Below, piece after piece: positions 24,292-33,158 of a stretch of DNA of 64,000 nt. Both the position numbers and the translations under genes were made by a program. Below the pieces are notes generated by a model that was not told the origin of the DNA, made no database searches, and worked only from the letters and a program-made list of their open reading frames with translations. The stretch lies in contig NZ_KK853997.1 of assembly GCF_000696185.1 (NCBI RefSeq), forward strand, positions 6,677,245 through 6,741,244, given 5' to 3'. This stretch comes from Kitasatospora cheerisanensis KCTC 2395 (lineage in GTDB: Bacteria > Actinomycetota > Actinomycetes > Streptomycetales > Streptomycetaceae). Position 1 is the first letter of the stretch; each line of letters opens with the position of its first letter.

Positions 24292-25890
24292 ATGGCACCC
24301 CGTACGAAGAAGCCGACCACCACCGAGCCCACCCCCGCCGGAACGCAGCCGGCGGCCGAGCCGGCGTCGGACGCGGCGCCGCAGGCCGTGCCGCACGTGC
24401 GGGTCGCCGTCGTCGGCTCCGGCTTCGGCGGCCTCGGCGCCGGCGTCCGGCTGCGCCGGGCCGGGATCACCGAGTTCGTGATCCTGGAACGCGCGGACTC
24501 CGTCGGCGGCACCTGGCGCGACAACTCCTACCCGGGCTGCGCCTGCGACGTGCCCTCCCACCTGTACTCCTTCTCGTTCGCGCCGAACCCGGAGTGGCCC
24601 CGGGTGTTCTCCGGGCAGCCGGACATCCGCGCCTACCTGGAGAGGGTCGCCGACACCTTCGGCCTGCGCCCGCACCTGCGGTTCGGCGCCGAAGTCACCG
24701 AGCTGCGCTGGGAGGAGGAGCACACCCGCTGGCGGGTCACCACCCGCGCCGGGAGCTGGACCGCCGACGCCGTGGTCTCCGCCGCCGGGCCGCTCGCCGA
24801 CCCGCAGATACCGCAGCTGCCCGGCCTGGACGGCTTCCCCGGCAAGGTCTTCCACTCCTCCCGCTGGGACCACGACTACGACCTGACGGGCAAGCGGGTC
24901 GCCGTCGTCGGCACCGGCGCGTCCGCCGCGCAGATCATCCCCGCGATCCAGCCCACCGTGGACAGCCTGACGGTCTTCCAGCGCACCCCCGCATGGGTCC
25001 TGCCGCGCGCCGACCGCGAGGTCACCGGCCTGGAGAAGTGGCTGCACAGCAAGCTCCCGCCCAGCGGGCTGCTGCGCCGCTCCGCGCTGTTCGTGATCCG
25101 CGAGCTCCAGGTGGACGCCTTTGTGCGCCGACCGCAACTCCTCAAGCTGGTCCAGCAGGTGGCGCTCCATCACATGCACCGCGCCGTCACGGACCCCGCG
25201 CTGCGGGCCAAGCTCACCCCGGACTACCGGATCGGCTGCAAGCGCATCCTGCTCAGCAACACCTACTACCCGGCGCTGGCCGCGCCGAACACCGAGGTGG
25301 TCGCGTCCGGCCTGCGCGAGCTCCGGGGCAGCACGCTGGTCGCCGCCGACGGCAGCGAGCACGAGGTCGACGCGATCGTGTTCGGCACCGGCTTCCACGT
25401 CACCGACCTGCCGATCGCCGAGCGGGTGTACGGGATCGGAGGCATGCCGCTGGCCGAAGCGTGGAAGGACGGTATGGAGGCGCTGCGCGGATCCACCGTG
25501 CGGGGCTTCCCCAACCTCTTCTTCCTGATCGGCCCGAACACCGGCCTGGGCAACAACTCGATGATCCTGATGATCGAGTCCCAGTTGAACTACGTGATCG
25601 ACGCGCTCACCACTCTCGACTCGCTCGGTGCGACTGCCATGCAGCCCACCGAACGCGCGCAGCGCCAGTGGAACTTGGAACTCCAGCACCGGATGAGCCG
25701 CACGGTGTGGACCACCGGCGGCTGCCGCAGCTGGTACCTCGACCAGGACGGCAAGAACACCGTGCTGTGGCCGGCCTCCACCAGCGCCTTCCGCCGTGCC
25801 ACCCGGCACGTCGACCTCGCCGAGTACGAACTCCTCAAGCGCACAGCCCCGTCGGGCGACGCGCTCGACCCCGAGGCGGTGCCCGTATGA
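24292..25890 (+). CDS. flavin-containing Baeyer-Villiger-type monooxygenase
   Basis: The 532-residue protein has two Rossmann dinucleotide motifs: VVGSGFGGLGAG near residues 41-51 for FAD and VAVVGTGASAAQI near 203-215 for NADPH. Between them is FPGKVFHSSRWD, matching the Baeyer-Villiger fingerprint FxGxxxHxxxW(P/D). It therefore probably inserts oxygen next to a ketone to give an ester or lactone, similar to EthA or cyclohexanone monooxygenases. The first 34 residues are a low-complexity Pro/Thr/Ala extension. It has a strong ribosome site (AGGAGG) and its stop overlaps the next gene (ATGA). Confidence 0.9.
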   Translation: MAPRTKKPTTTEPTPAGTQPAAEPASDAAPQAVPHVRVAVVGSGFGGLGAGVRLRRAGITEFVILERADSVGGTWRDNSYPGCACDVPSHLYSFSFAPNPEWPRVFSGQPDIRAYLERVADTFGLRPHLRFGAEVTELRWEEEHTRWRVTTRAGSWTADAVVSAAGPLADPQIPQLPGLDGFPGKVFHSSRWDHDYDLTGKRVAVVGTGASAAQIIPAIQPTVDSLTVFQRTPAWVLPRADREVTGLEKWLHSKLPPSGLLRRSALFVIRELQVDAFVRRPQLLKLVQQVALHHMHRAVTDPALRAKLTPDYRIGCKRILLSNTYYPALAAPNTEVVASGLRELRGSTLVAADGSEHEVDAIVFGTGFHVTDLPIAERVYGIGGMPLAEAWKDGMEALRGSTVRGFPNLFFLIGPNTGLGNNSMILMIESQLNYVIDALTTLDSLGATAMQPTERAQRQWNLELQHRMSRTVWTTGGCRSWYLDQDGKNTVLWPASTSAFRRATRHVDLAEYELLKRTAPSGDALDPEAVPV

Positions 25891-26897
25891 GCCCCCGTAT
25901 CCCCGCCGACTGCGTGCTGCCCGACCCGGCGGCCGTCCACACCGTCCGCTCCGCCGACGGCGCCGAACTCAACGTCGAGGAGTACGGGCCGGAGGGCGCG
26001 CCGCTGCTGGTGCTCTCGCACGGCTGGACGTGCGCCACCACGTTCTGGGCGCCCGTCATCAACCGGCTCGCCGCCGACTTCCGGGTGGTGGCCTACGACC
26101 AGCGCGGACACGGCCGCAGCCCCGCGCCGGCCGACGCCGCCGGGTACGGCGCCGACAAGCTCGCCGAGGACCTCGAAGCGGTGCTGACCGCGACCGTCCC
26201 GGCCGGGCGGCGCGCCGTGGTGGCCGGCCACAGCATGGGCGGCATGACCATCATGGCGGCCGGCGGACGCCCCGAGGTGGCCGCCCGCACCGCCGCCAAC
26301 GTGCTGTTCAACACCGGCGCCGGCGAACTCGTCGACGAGCAGACCGTGCTGCCCGCCTTCGTGCGCGGCCGGAAGCTGCGGCGCCTGCTGAGCCGGCCGG
26401 TGCTCCAGTCGCGGCTGTCGCTCGGGCCGGTCAACGGCGTCAGCCGGGCCGTCCTCAAGTACGCCACCATGGGGCCCGCCACGCCCGCCGACCGGGTCGA
26501 GGCCTGCGCACAGGTGGTGCACGCCTGCCCGCCCAAGGTGCGCCACCGGTGGTCGATCGTGCTGGACGTGCTGGACGTGCACGCCGAACTGGCCCGGATC
26601 ACCGCGCCGACCGCCGTCGTCACCAGCAGCAACGACAAGCTGACGCCGCCGGTGCACTCGCGCCGGATCGCCGCCGCGCTGGCCGATCCGCGCGGCCTGC
26701 TGGAACTCCCCGGCGCCGGCCACATGAGCCCGCTGGAGCGGCCCGCCGAGGTCGCCGCCGAGATCCGCCGGGTGGCCGCGCTGGTCGCCGACGACCTGGC
26801 GGCGGGCGCCGTCCCCGCCGGCGCCGCCCCCGACGGCGCGAGCGCCGTCGTTTCCGAACTCCCGTCCCAGTCCGCCGCCGTGGAGGAGACCGCATGA
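25887..26897 (+). CDS. alpha/beta hydrolase (ester hydrolase of the BVMO operon)
   Basis: The 336-residue protein is a classical alpha/beta hydrolase: the oxyanion region LLVLSHGWTCATTFW, the strand-5 segment VVAYDQRGHGRSP, nucleophile Ser in AGHSMGGMTI, the acid in SSNDKLTPP and the catalytic His in PGAGHMSPLERP. The C-terminal 40 residues are an Ala/Gly/Pro-rich tail. It overlaps both neighbours by four bases, so the three genes are one coupled operon. In that setting it plausibly opens the ester made by the monooxygenase. Confidence 0.9.
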   Translation: MSPRIPADCVLPDPAAVHTVRSADGAELNVEEYGPEGAPLLVLSHGWTCATTFWAPVINRLAADFRVVAYDQRGHGRSPAPADAAGYGADKLAEDLEAVLTATVPAGRRAVVAGHSMGGMTIMAAGGRPEVAARTAANVLFNTGAGELVDEQTVLPAFVRGRKLRRLLSRPVLQSRLSLGPVNGVSRAVLKYATMGPATPADRVEACAQVVHACPPKVRHRWSIVLDVLDVHAELARITAPTAVVTSSNDKLTPPVHSRRIAAALADPRGLLELPGAGHMSPLERPAEVAAEIRRVAALVADDLAAGAVPAGAAPDGASAVVSELPSQSAAVEETA

Positions 26898-27784
26898 CCC
26901 CGCCGCTGTCCTCGCAGGTCGTCGTCATCACCGGAGCCGCCCGCGGCCTCGGCGCGCTGATGGCCCGCAAGCTCGCCGACCGGGGCGCCAAGGTCGCGCT
27001 GGTCGGCCTGGAGCCCGCCGAACTCAAGGCGGTCGCCGCCCAGTGCGGCGAGCACGCCTCCGCCTGGGAGGCCGACGCCACCGACCTGGACGCGATGACC
27101 GAGATCGCGAACCGGATCAAGGACCGCTACGGGCGGATCGACACCGTGGTCGCCAACGCCGGCATCGCGCTCGGCGGCCCGATGCAGGACAGCGACCACC
27201 GGGCCTGGAGCCGGGTGATCGAGGTCAACCTGCTCGGCTCCGTCGCCACCGCCCGGGCCTTCCTGCCCGCGCTCGCCGAGAGCCGCGGCTACCTGCTGCA
27301 GATCGCCTCGCTGGCCGCGCTCACCCCCGCGCCGCTGATGTCCGCGTACTGCGCCTCCAAGGCCGGGGTCGAGTCCTTCGCCCACGCGCTGCGCGCCGAG
27401 GTCGCCTACCAGGGCGTCAAGGTCGGTGTCGGGTACCTGAGTTGGACCGACACCGACATGGTGCGCGGCGCCGACGAGGACGCGGTGCTGCGGCAGATGC
27501 GGGCCAAGCTGCCCTGGCCCGCCAACAAGACGTACCCGATCGGCCCGGCCGTGGACCGGCTGGTGGCCGGCATCGGCCGCCGCTCCGCGCACGTGTACGC
27601 GCAGGCCTGGCTGCGCGGCATGCAGCCGATCCGTGCCGTGCTGCCCGGCCTGATCGCCACGGTCGGCGCCCGCGACGTGGCCCGGCTCGCGCCGCAGCTG
27701 AAGGCCACCGCCGACACCCGCCTGCGTCCGGTCGGCGCGGGTGGGCAGGCCGACCAGAACGCCCGCGCCGGCAAAGCGGAGTGA
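26894..27784 (+). CDS. short-chain dehydrogenase/reductase (SDR)
   Basis: This 296-residue protein is a classical SDR with NAD(P)-binding TGAARGLGALMA (residues 13-24), VVANAGIALGG and the catalytic Ser...Tyr...Lys set IASLAAL-SAYCASKAGVES. The C-terminal part (KTYPIGPAVDRLVAGIGRRS) resembles SDRs of membrane-lipid or steroid operons. It is coupled by ATGA overlap to the hydrolase. A likely role is oxidising an alcohol to the ketone taken by the monooxygenase, or processing the alcohol released by the hydrolase. Confidence 0.9.
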   Translation: MTPPLSSQVVVITGAARGLGALMARKLADRGAKVALVGLEPAELKAVAAQCGEHASAWEADATDLDAMTEIANRIKDRYGRIDTVVANAGIALGGPMQDSDHRAWSRVIEVNLLGSVATARAFLPALAESRGYLLQIASLAALTPAPLMSAYCASKAGVESFAHALRAEVAYQGVKVGVGYLSWTDTDMVRGADEDAVLRQMRAKLPWPANKTYPIGPAVDRLVAGIGRRSAHVYAQAWLRGMQPIRAVLPGLIATVGARDVARLAPQLKATADTRLRPVGAGGQADQNARAGKAE

Positions 27785-27805
27785 CGGTCGGTCGGATCAT
27801 CACAA

Positions 27806-27858
27806 GATGATGAGCGGACAATCGGCCCCGGAGAGAGGCCGATTGCCCGCTCGTCATC
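27806..27858. terminator. bidirectional terminator between convergent operons
   Basis: GATGATGAGCGGACAATCGG (with CC, ends 27827) pairs with the inverse at 27837-27858 through a 22-base arm with two mismatches and a 9-base loop. It lies between the SDR stop and the end of the opposite-strand secreted enzyme. Confidence 0.8.
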
Positions 27859-27899
27859 GTCGGACGGCCCTACGGTCGGACCGGATGGAGGCGGTGCCG

Positions 27900-29963
27900 T
27901 CAGGTGCCGTGCACCGACAGCTCGTACAGCGAGTACCCCCACTGGGTGGCCCGCGCCGTGCCGTGGAAGCGCACGTACCGGGCCGCCGTCGGGGCGAACG
28001 CGGCGGTGTCGAGCCCGCCGTCGCCCGCCGAGGTGGACCAGACGGTGCGCCAGGTGCTGCCGTCCGTGGAGACCTCGATCCGGTAGCCGGCGGCGTAGGC
28101 CCGCTCCCAGTCCAGCGTCACCCGGTCCACGGTGTGCACCGCGCCCAGGTCGACGTTCAGCCACTGGTCGTCGCTCCAGTCGCTGGCCCAGCGGCTGTTG
28201 CGGTCGCCGTCCAGCGCCCGGCCGGGCTGGTAGGAGGTGAACGGGTTCCACTCCGAGGCGCTGGCGGTCGCGGTGGCCGTGCCGGTCGCCAACTCCCGTC
28301 CGGTGCTGTGCCGTTCGGTGGCCCGCCAGGTGCCCAGGTAGGACTGCGCGCCCTTCAGCAGGTCGTTCACCACGCCCTGGCCGCCGCTCAGCCGGATCTG
28401 CTCGATCCAGTCCGGCAGCAGGCCGGCGTGCGCCACGCCGTCCGTGTTGACGTCCCAGGTCCGGGAGCCGGTCACCTGACGGTCCAGCACCGAGCCGCCG
28501 TCCGCGCTGCGGAACGGGTACGTCACCGCGTTGGGCGCGCCCGCGCCGACCGGGCCCGGCCAGCCGCCGACGCCGTTCAGGTCGCTGCCGTAGCCGTAGC
28601 CGACCCCGTACTGGTCGCGCAGCGCCTTGGTGCGGTTCGCCTCGGCCACGAAGCCGTTCGCGTCGTGCGGGTACTGGGCCGCGAACCCGCCCAGCTTGTA
28701 CAGGCGTTCGGTCCAGTTGAGGTCCATCCAGCTGTGGCTGGAGATCACGCCCGGATAGGCCTGCGACTCCAGGATCTCGAACGCGCTCCGCGCCGCCTTG
28801 ACGCTCATGTGGTCGACTTCCAGCATCATGTGGCGGCTCATCATGCCGCGCAGCGCGTAGTCGCCGAGCTCGGTCAGCCCGCGGGTGTTGCACTGCGCGG
28901 ACGACGAGTAGGTGGGCAGGTTCACCCCGGCGGGCAGCATCCCCTGGGCCTGCGCGGTGGGCAGCCCGATCGGGTTGTCGTGCTGCGGGCCGGTGCACTG
29001 CTCGGTGGTCCAGAAGGTGCCGGTGGAGAGGAACTGACCGGCGTTGACGGCCACGCCGGTGGTGCCCTCGTCGAAGCGCACGCCGCACAGCGCGTTGTCG
29101 AACTTGTGGCACAGGAACATGCTGCGGACGCCGAGCGCGTACAGCTCGTCCAGCCCGCGGTCGATCGCGGCCCGGTCGCACTGCGGCACGTCCAGGATCA
29201 TCTTGCACCCGAACGGCTCGGAGGTCTCCACCCCGAGCACCACCGCCAACTTGCCCTGCTCGATCACCGATCGGGCCTGGTCGGAGTCGGTCACGATGCG
29301 GAACCAGCCCTTGCCGGGACCGCCGTACATGGTGTCGATGTACGACTGGAGCTCGTACGACTTGCGCGCCTCGGTGCGGATGGCGTCCATCTCGTCGCAG
29401 CCGCGGTCCTTGTACGGGTAGATCGAGCACAGCAGGCCGTTCGTCACCAGGTCGTTGACCAGGATCCGCTCGCCGCCGCGCCAGGCGCGCTCCACCCAGG
29501 CGTAGTAGTCCTGCTGGTGGCTGAGCGAGTCGTGGGCCGGCCAGTCGGCGAAGGTCGGCCAGCCGACCGGGTCGTGGTGGCCGTCGGCGCCGCCGGTGAC
29601 GTTCTCGAACAGGGCGAGCGAACCGTCCGGGTAGTGCTCCGGGCAGTCCTTCAGCGCGTCCGCGGCGCCCTGCGGGGAGAACGCGGCGCCGCAGATCACC
29701 CGGCCGCCGAAACCCTCGGCGGACATCAGGTGGTTGTGCGCGTCGACGAAGCCGCGGACGCTGCCGTCGGCGGCCGTGCCGCGGAACGGCTCGCCCGTCA
29801 CGTTGATCTGCGAGTCCGGCGCCGGACGCGCGGTGGGATTCCACCACCCGTCGGCGGCACGGGCGTTGGAGCCCGGCACGGCGCCACTGGCGAGCGCGGC
29901 GGCGAGCAGGAGCAGCGGGAGTAAGCGGGCGAGGGCGTTCCTGGTGCGGTGAACCCGGGTCAT
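27900..29963 (-). CDS. secreted amidohydrolase-like enzyme with C-terminal discoidin (F5/8 type C) domain
   Basis: A signal peptide (ALARLLPLLLLAAALASGAV) leads into about 500 residues of a metal-hydrolase barrel: VDAHNHLM is the HxH metal motif, VVLGVETSEPFG, SMFLCHKFDNALCG, MMLEVDHMS and GVISSHSWMDL supply later His/Asp ligands, similar to renal-dipeptidase-type barrels. Residues from about 550 to the end form a discoidin domain (WNPFTSYQPGRALDGDRNSR, then WLNVDLGAVHTVDRVTLDW), a carbohydrate-binding module. The 687-residue length follows from the ATG at 29963, with GAGAGG upstream; a GTG two codons earlier is possible. It is probably an extracellular enzyme attached to a glycan. The substrate is unknown. 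Confidence 0.8.
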   Translation of the reverse strand: MTRVHRTRNALARLLPLLLLAAALASGAVPGSNARAADGWWNPTARPAPDSQINVTGEPFRGTAADGSVRGFVDAHNHLMSAEGFGGRVICGAAFSPQGAADALKDCPEHYPDGSLALFENVTGGADGHHDPVGWPTFADWPAHDSLSHQQDYYAWVERAWRGGERILVNDLVTNGLLCSIYPYKDRGCDEMDAIRTEARKSYELQSYIDTMYGGPGKGWFRIVTDSDQARSVIEQGKLAVVLGVETSEPFGCKMILDVPQCDRAAIDRGLDELYALGVRSMFLCHKFDNALCGVRFDEGTTGVAVNAGQFLSTGTFWTTEQCTGPQHDNPIGLPTAQAQGMLPAGVNLPTYSSSAQCNTRGLTELGDYALRGMMSRHMMLEVDHMSVKAARSAFEILESQAYPGVISSHSWMDLNWTERLYKLGGFAAQYPHDANGFVAEANRTKALRDQYGVGYGYGSDLNGVGGWPGPVGAGAPNAVTYPFRSADGGSVLDRQVTGSRTWDVNTDGVAHAGLLPDWIEQIRLSGGQGVVNDLLKGAQSYLGTWRATERHSTGRELATGTATATASASEWNPFTSYQPGRALDGDRNSRWASDWSDDQWLNVDLGAVHTVDRVTLDWERAYAAGYRIEVSTDGSTWRTVWSTSAGDGGLDTAAFAPTAARYVRFHGTARATQWGYSLYELSVHGT

Positions 29964-30419
29964 GGTCACCTCTCGGGTCGGGGAGGCGGCGGATTTCCCG
30001 AGAATCCTGGAGCTGTTGACAGCCCGTCAATACTTCGGACCGGATTACTTACTGGTCAGTATCAAGTGGCGAGGTGGGCCGACATGTCGACAGATCGCCA
30101 GATCCGGCAGGCATGGGGCCCATAACGCGCGACGGGCCCGGCCCGTGCGGACGGGGTCGGGCCCGAGCAGGCGAAGGCACGCCGGCCGTCAGGACCGCCG
30201 GGGTCGGGGACGGGCCGGGCGCGCGACTTCTATGGAGCGGGGGCGAAGCTGAAACAGCATCAGTTTCTCCTGGGCGAGGCGGACACCGCGTGGGACAGCG
30301 GCGATGCCCGAAACCGTAGGGTGATCGGACCAACGCCACGACGGGGCGCGCCGCCACCGCCCCGCGCATCCCTCGAAGGGCCGACGGGCCCGCGGCGCCG
30401 ACCCGGTACGGTCGTGCCC
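29964..30419. promoter_or_regulatory. divergent intergenic region with a TTGAC-N5-GTCAA repeat
   Basis: This 456-base gap separates the secreted enzyme from the SDR at 30420. At 30016-30030, TTGACAGCCCGTCAA places TTGACA and, on the other strand, TTGACG as overlapping -35-like boxes in a 5+5 inverted repeat; it also matches the TGACGNNNCGTCA family with one mismatch. TTACTGGTCAGTA lies just after (30047-30060). A GC hairpin with GGGCCCG/CGGGCCC arms lies at about 30134-30164. I see no credible gene here. Confidence 0.4.
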
Positions 30420-31277
30420 ATGACCACAGCTCTCATCACCGGCGCCACCGCCGGCATCGGCGCCGCCTTCGCCGACCGCCTCGCCCGCGACGGCCGCGAC
30501 CTGGTGCTGGTCGCCCGCGACACCGAACGCCTGCGGAAGTCCGCCGAGGAACTCGCCGGGCGCTACGGCGTCCAGGTCGAGACCCTCACCGCCGACCTCG
30601 CCACCGACGCCGGCATCGGCGCCGTCGAGGACCGGCTGCGGGACGACGCCCGGCCCGTCGACCTGCTGATCAACAACGCCGGCTTCGGCAACCGCGGCGC
30701 GTACCTGGACGTGCCCGTCCAGGACGAACTCGACATGCTCAAGGTCCACATCGAGGCCGTGCTGCGCACCACCACGGCCGCCGTCCCCGGCATGCGCGAG
30801 CGCGGCTTCGGCGGGATCGTCAACGTCGCCTCGGTGGCGGCGTTCGTGCCGCGGGGCACCTACGGCGCGACCAAGGCGTGGGTGGTCAACTTCACCCTCG
30901 GCATCGCCCGCGACCTGGCCGGCAGCGGGGTCCGGCTCCAGGCGCTCTGCCCCGGCTTCACCCGCACCGAGTTCCACCAGCGGGCCGGCATGGGCACCTC
31001 CTCCATCCCCGCCTGGGGCTGGCTCAGCGCGGAGCGGGTCGTCGACGAGTCCCTCCGCGACCTCGCCCGCAACCGGCCGCTGTCCGTGCCGGGGAAGCGG
31101 TACAAGGCGGCGGTCACGGCGGCGCGACTGCTGCCGGTGGGCGGGCTGGGCGGGCCTCTCGACCACGGCGGGGGCGCGACTATCGGAAGAAGTAGCGAGA
31201 GCCGCGTCCGCCAGGTCGCGACCGCGTGCCCGTCATTGCCGGTGTCTGTGCCGTTCGCCCCCTCGAGAAGTTATTAG
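30420..31277 (+). CDS. short-chain dehydrogenase, probably shifted at its C-terminus
   Basis: The protein starts MTTALITGATAGIGAAFADR with the SDR cofactor loop, then DLLINNAGFGNRG and the active-site set NVASVAAFVPRG-TYGATKAWVVNF (Ser, Tyr, Lys). This resembles the DltE/YqjQ-like SDR group of about 255-265 residues. The frame as sequenced ends at 31277, but its last ~45 residues are unlike the family. Adding one base near 31130 gives an end RASRPRRGRDYRKK at a TAG at 31193-31195, the usual basic tail. I therefore think the true gene ends at 31195. The catalytic core is unaffected. Confidence 0.82.
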   Translation: MTTALITGATAGIGAAFADRLARDGRDLVLVARDTERLRKSAEELAGRYGVQVETLTADLATDAGIGAVEDRLRDDARPVDLLINNAGFGNRGAYLDVPVQDELDMLKVHIEAVLRTTTAAVPGMRERGFGGIVNVASVAAFVPRGTYGATKAWVVNFTLGIARDLAGSGVRLQALCPGFTRTEFHQRAGMGTSSIPAWGWLSAERVVDESLRDLARNRPLSVPGKRYKAAVTAARLLPVGGLGGPLDHGGGATIGRSSESRVRQVATACPSLPVSVPFAPSRSY

Positions 31278-31287
31278 GTTTGCTAAT
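31273..31287. promoter_or_regulatory. ATTAG-N5-CTAAT operator-like palindrome before the ABC exporter
   Basis: ATTAGGTTTGCTAAT has perfect 5-bp arms in an AT-rich patch 59 bases before the ABC transporter start. Sites of this look (TTAG...CTAA) are commonly bound by MarR-family repressors that control adjacent exporters. No MarR gene is present nearby. Confidence 0.4.
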
Positions 31288-31345
31288 GGTGAGTGAAGCT
31301 CGGTAAGCTCGGAAGGTCATGTCCGCCGAGCTACGGGAGGTTTCC

Positions 31346-33151
31346 GTGCGGTTGAACCGGATCGAGTGGGAGCCGCCCGAGGGGGTGGCGAAGGAGCCGG
31401 CTCAGGTGCGGCGGATCCTGGGGCTGTTCCGGCCGTACGCCGGGCGGCTGGCCGTGGTGGGGCTGCTGGTGGCGGCGTCCGCGGTGGTGTCGGTGGTGAC
31501 GCCGTTCCTGTTGCGGGCGGTGCTGGACACGGCGATACCGGAGCGGCGGACGGGGCTGCTGACGCTGCTCGCGCTCGGGATGATCGCGGCGGCCGTGGTC
31601 ACCAGTGTGCTCAACGTGCTGCAGACGCTGATCTCGACCACCGTCGGGCAGCGCGTCATGCACGACCTGCGGACGTCGGTGTACCGGCACCTGCAGCGGA
31701 TGTCGCTGGCGTTCTTCACCCGGACCCGCACCGGTGAGGTGCAGTCCCGGATCGCCAACGACATCGGCGGGATGCAGTCCACCGTCACCGGCACGGCGAC
31801 CTCGCTGGTGTCGAACCTGACGGCCGTGGTGGCCAGCGTGGTCGCGATGGTCGCGCTGGACTGGCGGCTGACGATCGTCTCGCTGCTGCTGCTCCCGCTG
31901 TTCGTGTGGATCAGCCGCCGGGTCGGCCGGGAGCGGAAGAAGATCACCGGGGAGCGGCAGCGCCAACTCGCCAAGCTCTCCTCCGCGGTGCAGGAGTCGC
32001 TGTCGGTCAGCGGCATCCTGCTCGGCCGGACGATGGGCCGGTCGGCCTCGCTGACCAGCGAATTCGCCACTCAGTCGGACGAGTTGGCGGCCCTGGAGGT
32101 GCGCTCCAGCATGGCCGGCCGGTGGCGGATGTCGACCATCGGGATCGTGATGGCGGCGATGCCGGCGATGATCTACTGGGCGGCGGGGCTGGCCAGTTCG
32201 GCCGGTGCGCCGATCGTCTCGCTGGGCACGCTGGTCGCGTTCGTCTCGCTCCAGCAGGGCCTGTTCCGGCCCACCGTCAGCCTGCTGTCCACCGGCGTGG
32301 AGGTGCAGACCTCGCTGGCCCTGTTCCAGCGGATCTTCGAGTACCTGGACCTGCCGGTGGAGATCGACGAACCCGCGCACCCCGTCCGGCTGGAGCGGAT
32401 CCGCGGCGACGTGCGCTTCGAGGACGTGGAGTTCCACTACCGGCCCGGGCAGGACCGGCCGACGCTGGCCGCCATCGACCTGACCGTGCCGGCCGGCGGC
32501 TCGCTGGCCGTGGTCGGCGAGACGGGATCCGGGAAGTCGACGCTGTCCTACCTGGTGCCGCGGCTGTACGACGTCACCGGCGGGCGGGTGCTGATCGACG
32601 GGGTGGACGTGCGCGAGCTGTCGTTCGAGACGCTGGCCCGGGCGGTCGGGGTGGTCTCGCAGGAGACGTACCTGTTCCACGCGTCGGTCGCCGACAACCT
32701 GCGCTTCGCCAAGCCCGGCGCCACCGACGAGGAGCTGGTCGCCGCCGCGAAGGCCGCGCAGATCCACGACATGATCGCCGAACTCCCGGACGGCTACGAC
32801 ACCCTGGTGGGGGAGCGCGGCTACCGCTTCTCCGGCGGCGAGAAGCAGCGGCTGGCGATCGCCCGCACGGTGCTGCGCAACCCGCCGGTGCTGATCCTGG
32901 ACGAGGCCACCAGCGCGCTGGACAACCAGACCGAGCTGGCGGTCCAGCAGGCGCTGGACGCGCTGGCCGAGGGCCGCACCACGATCACCATCGCGCACCG
33001 GCTGTCGACCGTCCGGGACGCCGACCAGATCGCCGTCCTGGACCGCGGCGCGATCGTCGAACTCGGCACCCACGAGCAGCTGGTGGCCCGGGAGGGCCGG
33101 TACGCCGCGCTGCTCGACCGGGAGGCGCCGGTGCCGGCGGCCGCGGCCTGA
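31346..33151 (+). CDS. ABC exporter, fused permease and ATPase (multidrug type)
   Basis: The 601-residue protein is a half-transporter with six N-terminal membrane helices (about residues 30-310) and a C-terminal ATPase: Walker A GETGSGKST, Q loop VVSQETYLFH, signature SGGEKQRLAIARTVL, Walker B VLILDEATSAL and H loop IAHRLST. It would work as a homodimer to export lipids or drugs. The GTG at 31346 has GGGAGG five bases upstream and is preferred over the ATG at 31319, whose only purine run is two bases away. The gene ends seven bases before the convergent acyltransferase. Confidence 0.93.
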   Translation: MRLNRIEWEPPEGVAKEPAQVRRILGLFRPYAGRLAVVGLLVAASAVVSVVTPFLLRAVLDTAIPERRTGLLTLLALGMIAAAVVTSVLNVLQTLISTTVGQRVMHDLRTSVYRHLQRMSLAFFTRTRTGEVQSRIANDIGGMQSTVTGTATSLVSNLTAVVASVVAMVALDWRLTIVSLLLLPLFVWISRRVGRERKKITGERQRQLAKLSSAVQESLSVSGILLGRTMGRSASLTSEFATQSDELAALEVRSSMAGRWRMSTIGIVMAAMPAMIYWAAGLASSAGAPIVSLGTLVAFVSLQQGLFRPTVSLLSTGVEVQTSLALFQRIFEYLDLPVEIDEPAHPVRLERIRGDVRFEDVEFHYRPGQDRPTLAAIDLTVPAGGSLAVVGETGSGKSTLSYLVPRLYDVTGGRVLIDGVDVRELSFETLARAVGVVSQETYLFHASVADNLRFAKPGATDEELVAAAKAAQIHDMIAELPDGYDTLVGERGYRFSGGEKQRLAIARTVLRNPPVLILDEATSALDNQTELAVQQALDALAEGRTTITIAHRLSTVRDADQIAVLDRGAIVELGTHEQLVAREGRYAALLDREAPVPAAAA

Positions 33152-33158
33152 CGGGGCC

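Noticed and set aside
22927..25809. A 960-codon minus frame spanning the MerR gene and the antisense of the monooxygenase
   Set aside because: Only the MerR part (about 23362-23985) is real. The front is antisense of the monooxygenase and the end is repeat DNA reached through the frameshift.
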